A stretch of 39,085 nucleotides of DNA from Paramacrobiotus richtersi. Taxonomy: Eukaryota; Tardigrada; Eutardigrada; Parachela; Macrobiotidae. The notes beneath the pieces were generated by a model. It was not told the DNA's origin and ran no database searches. It saw nothing but the letters and a program-made list of their open reading frames with translations. Shown piece by piece: positions 38,741-39,085 of the stretch. Location: NCBI GenBank assembly GCA_034698045.1, contig JAQGAU010000124.1, forward strand, positions 1-39,085. The letters run 5' to 3'. The position numbers were made by a program, and so were the translations under genes. Every line of letters starts with the position of its first letter. Position 1 is the stretch's first letter.

Positions 38741-39085
38741 TTAAGTTTCATGTAAAACTGGTGGCATCACGTACAGTAAAATCGGGGATTATCTTCCCGA
38801 ACGGGACAAAAGTATAAAGGGCCATTCCGAAACATGGCGCTTAGAGAAGGATGGAAGGATCTGTGATCCACCCATAACAAGATATTCTTTCACAGAATGC
38901 GGCATCAGTGATTGGCTATTGCACGCCAGTCCTTGGTGAGCTACTGAGTATGACGACAAGGCGTGTTGAAGAGTATACTGCAGTTTAGTTACATCGGCGT
39001 CTAAAATGTAACAAGCTGTACGCTTCATCCATACGTTTTACCGCTGACGATTGCTTTGCCAGTATCATATATTGATAGTAGCCTC
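38741..39085 (-). other. Minus-strand 79-codon frame, unidentified
   Basis: The frame 39028-38789 starts with a real ATG and contains DADVTKLQYTLQHALSSYSV. No motif recognised. It may continue the minus-strand reading of the previous entry. Confidence 0.25.

Noticed and set aside
1..39085. CRISPR arrays, bacterial operons, IS elements or toxin-antitoxin modules
   Set aside because: No spaced identical direct repeats, no Shine-Dalgarno-led gene clusters; the RT and integrase motifs are Ty3/gypsy type and introns are suggested.
1..39085. Paired LTRs or target-site duplications around the pol remnants
   Set aside because: No long direct repeat flanks any RT or integrase piece; repeats A-D are too short or wrongly placed to serve as LTR pairs.

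Overview
The window looks like repeat-rich nuclear DNA of an invertebrate animal; a nematode is possible but not proven. Reading frames are short. There are no operons, Shine-Dalgarno sites or rRNA genes and no credible tRNA. Several coding stretches end exactly at GTAAGT/GTAAGA donors or start after pyrimidine-rich TTTCAG/TTGCAG acceptors. Recognisable pieces are mostly decayed transposable elements: at least four Ty3/gypsy reverse transcriptase remnants (one on the minus strand), RNase H and integrase pieces, a probable BEL/Pao gag knuckle, a protein with the GGQNKN motif of the DUF7869-like family, and a possible Polinton/Maverick (adintovirus-like) structural gene pair. No complete element or clear LTR pair was found.

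Layout. 0-7 kb: a minus-strand RT remnant (630-905), repeat A1, a plus-strand RT/RNase H remnant (3.2-3.7 kb), a minus-strand exon candidate (4.0-4.4), the GGQNKN gene remnant (4.7-5.4) and a minus-strand ATG-started frame (5.8-6.15). 7-14 kb is the most gene-like part. A three-exon plus-strand model (7021-7995) encodes a small Cys-rich protein with an N-terminal hydrophobic segment. A longer multi-exon model (11130-13052) encodes FG-GAP-like beta-propeller repeats but carries a frameshift and a stop. An RT remnant (10.36-10.7) and repeat A2 lie between them.

14-26 kb: integrase (14.7), repeat C1 (15.9), a long RT remnant (16.96-17.57), a possible RNase H (17.9-18.1), a well-bounded candidate exon (20255-20347), a 60-bp tandem duplication (20.75), unidentified frames on both strands, repeat B1 beside an integrase end (24.4-24.75), a 20-bp minisatellite (24.76-24.94) and an RNase H end (25.7). 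26-39 kb: unidentified frames, repeat D1 (28.2), RNase H (29.6-30.1), the overlapping Polinton-like pair (30.9-31.3, minus), a 120-codon ATG-less frame (32.86-33.22), repeats D2 and C2 (33.9, 34.9), a BEL/Pao-like knuckle (36.0-36.35, minus), integrase (37.0-37.2), repeat B2 (37.5) and a 188-codon open frame (38.2-38.7).

Four repeat families (A-D) occur twice, always in the same orientation and about 70-80% identical by eye. Gene models are hand-read from splice consensus and frame continuity. Family names rest on remembered motifs. Where only an open frame is seen, the entry says so.
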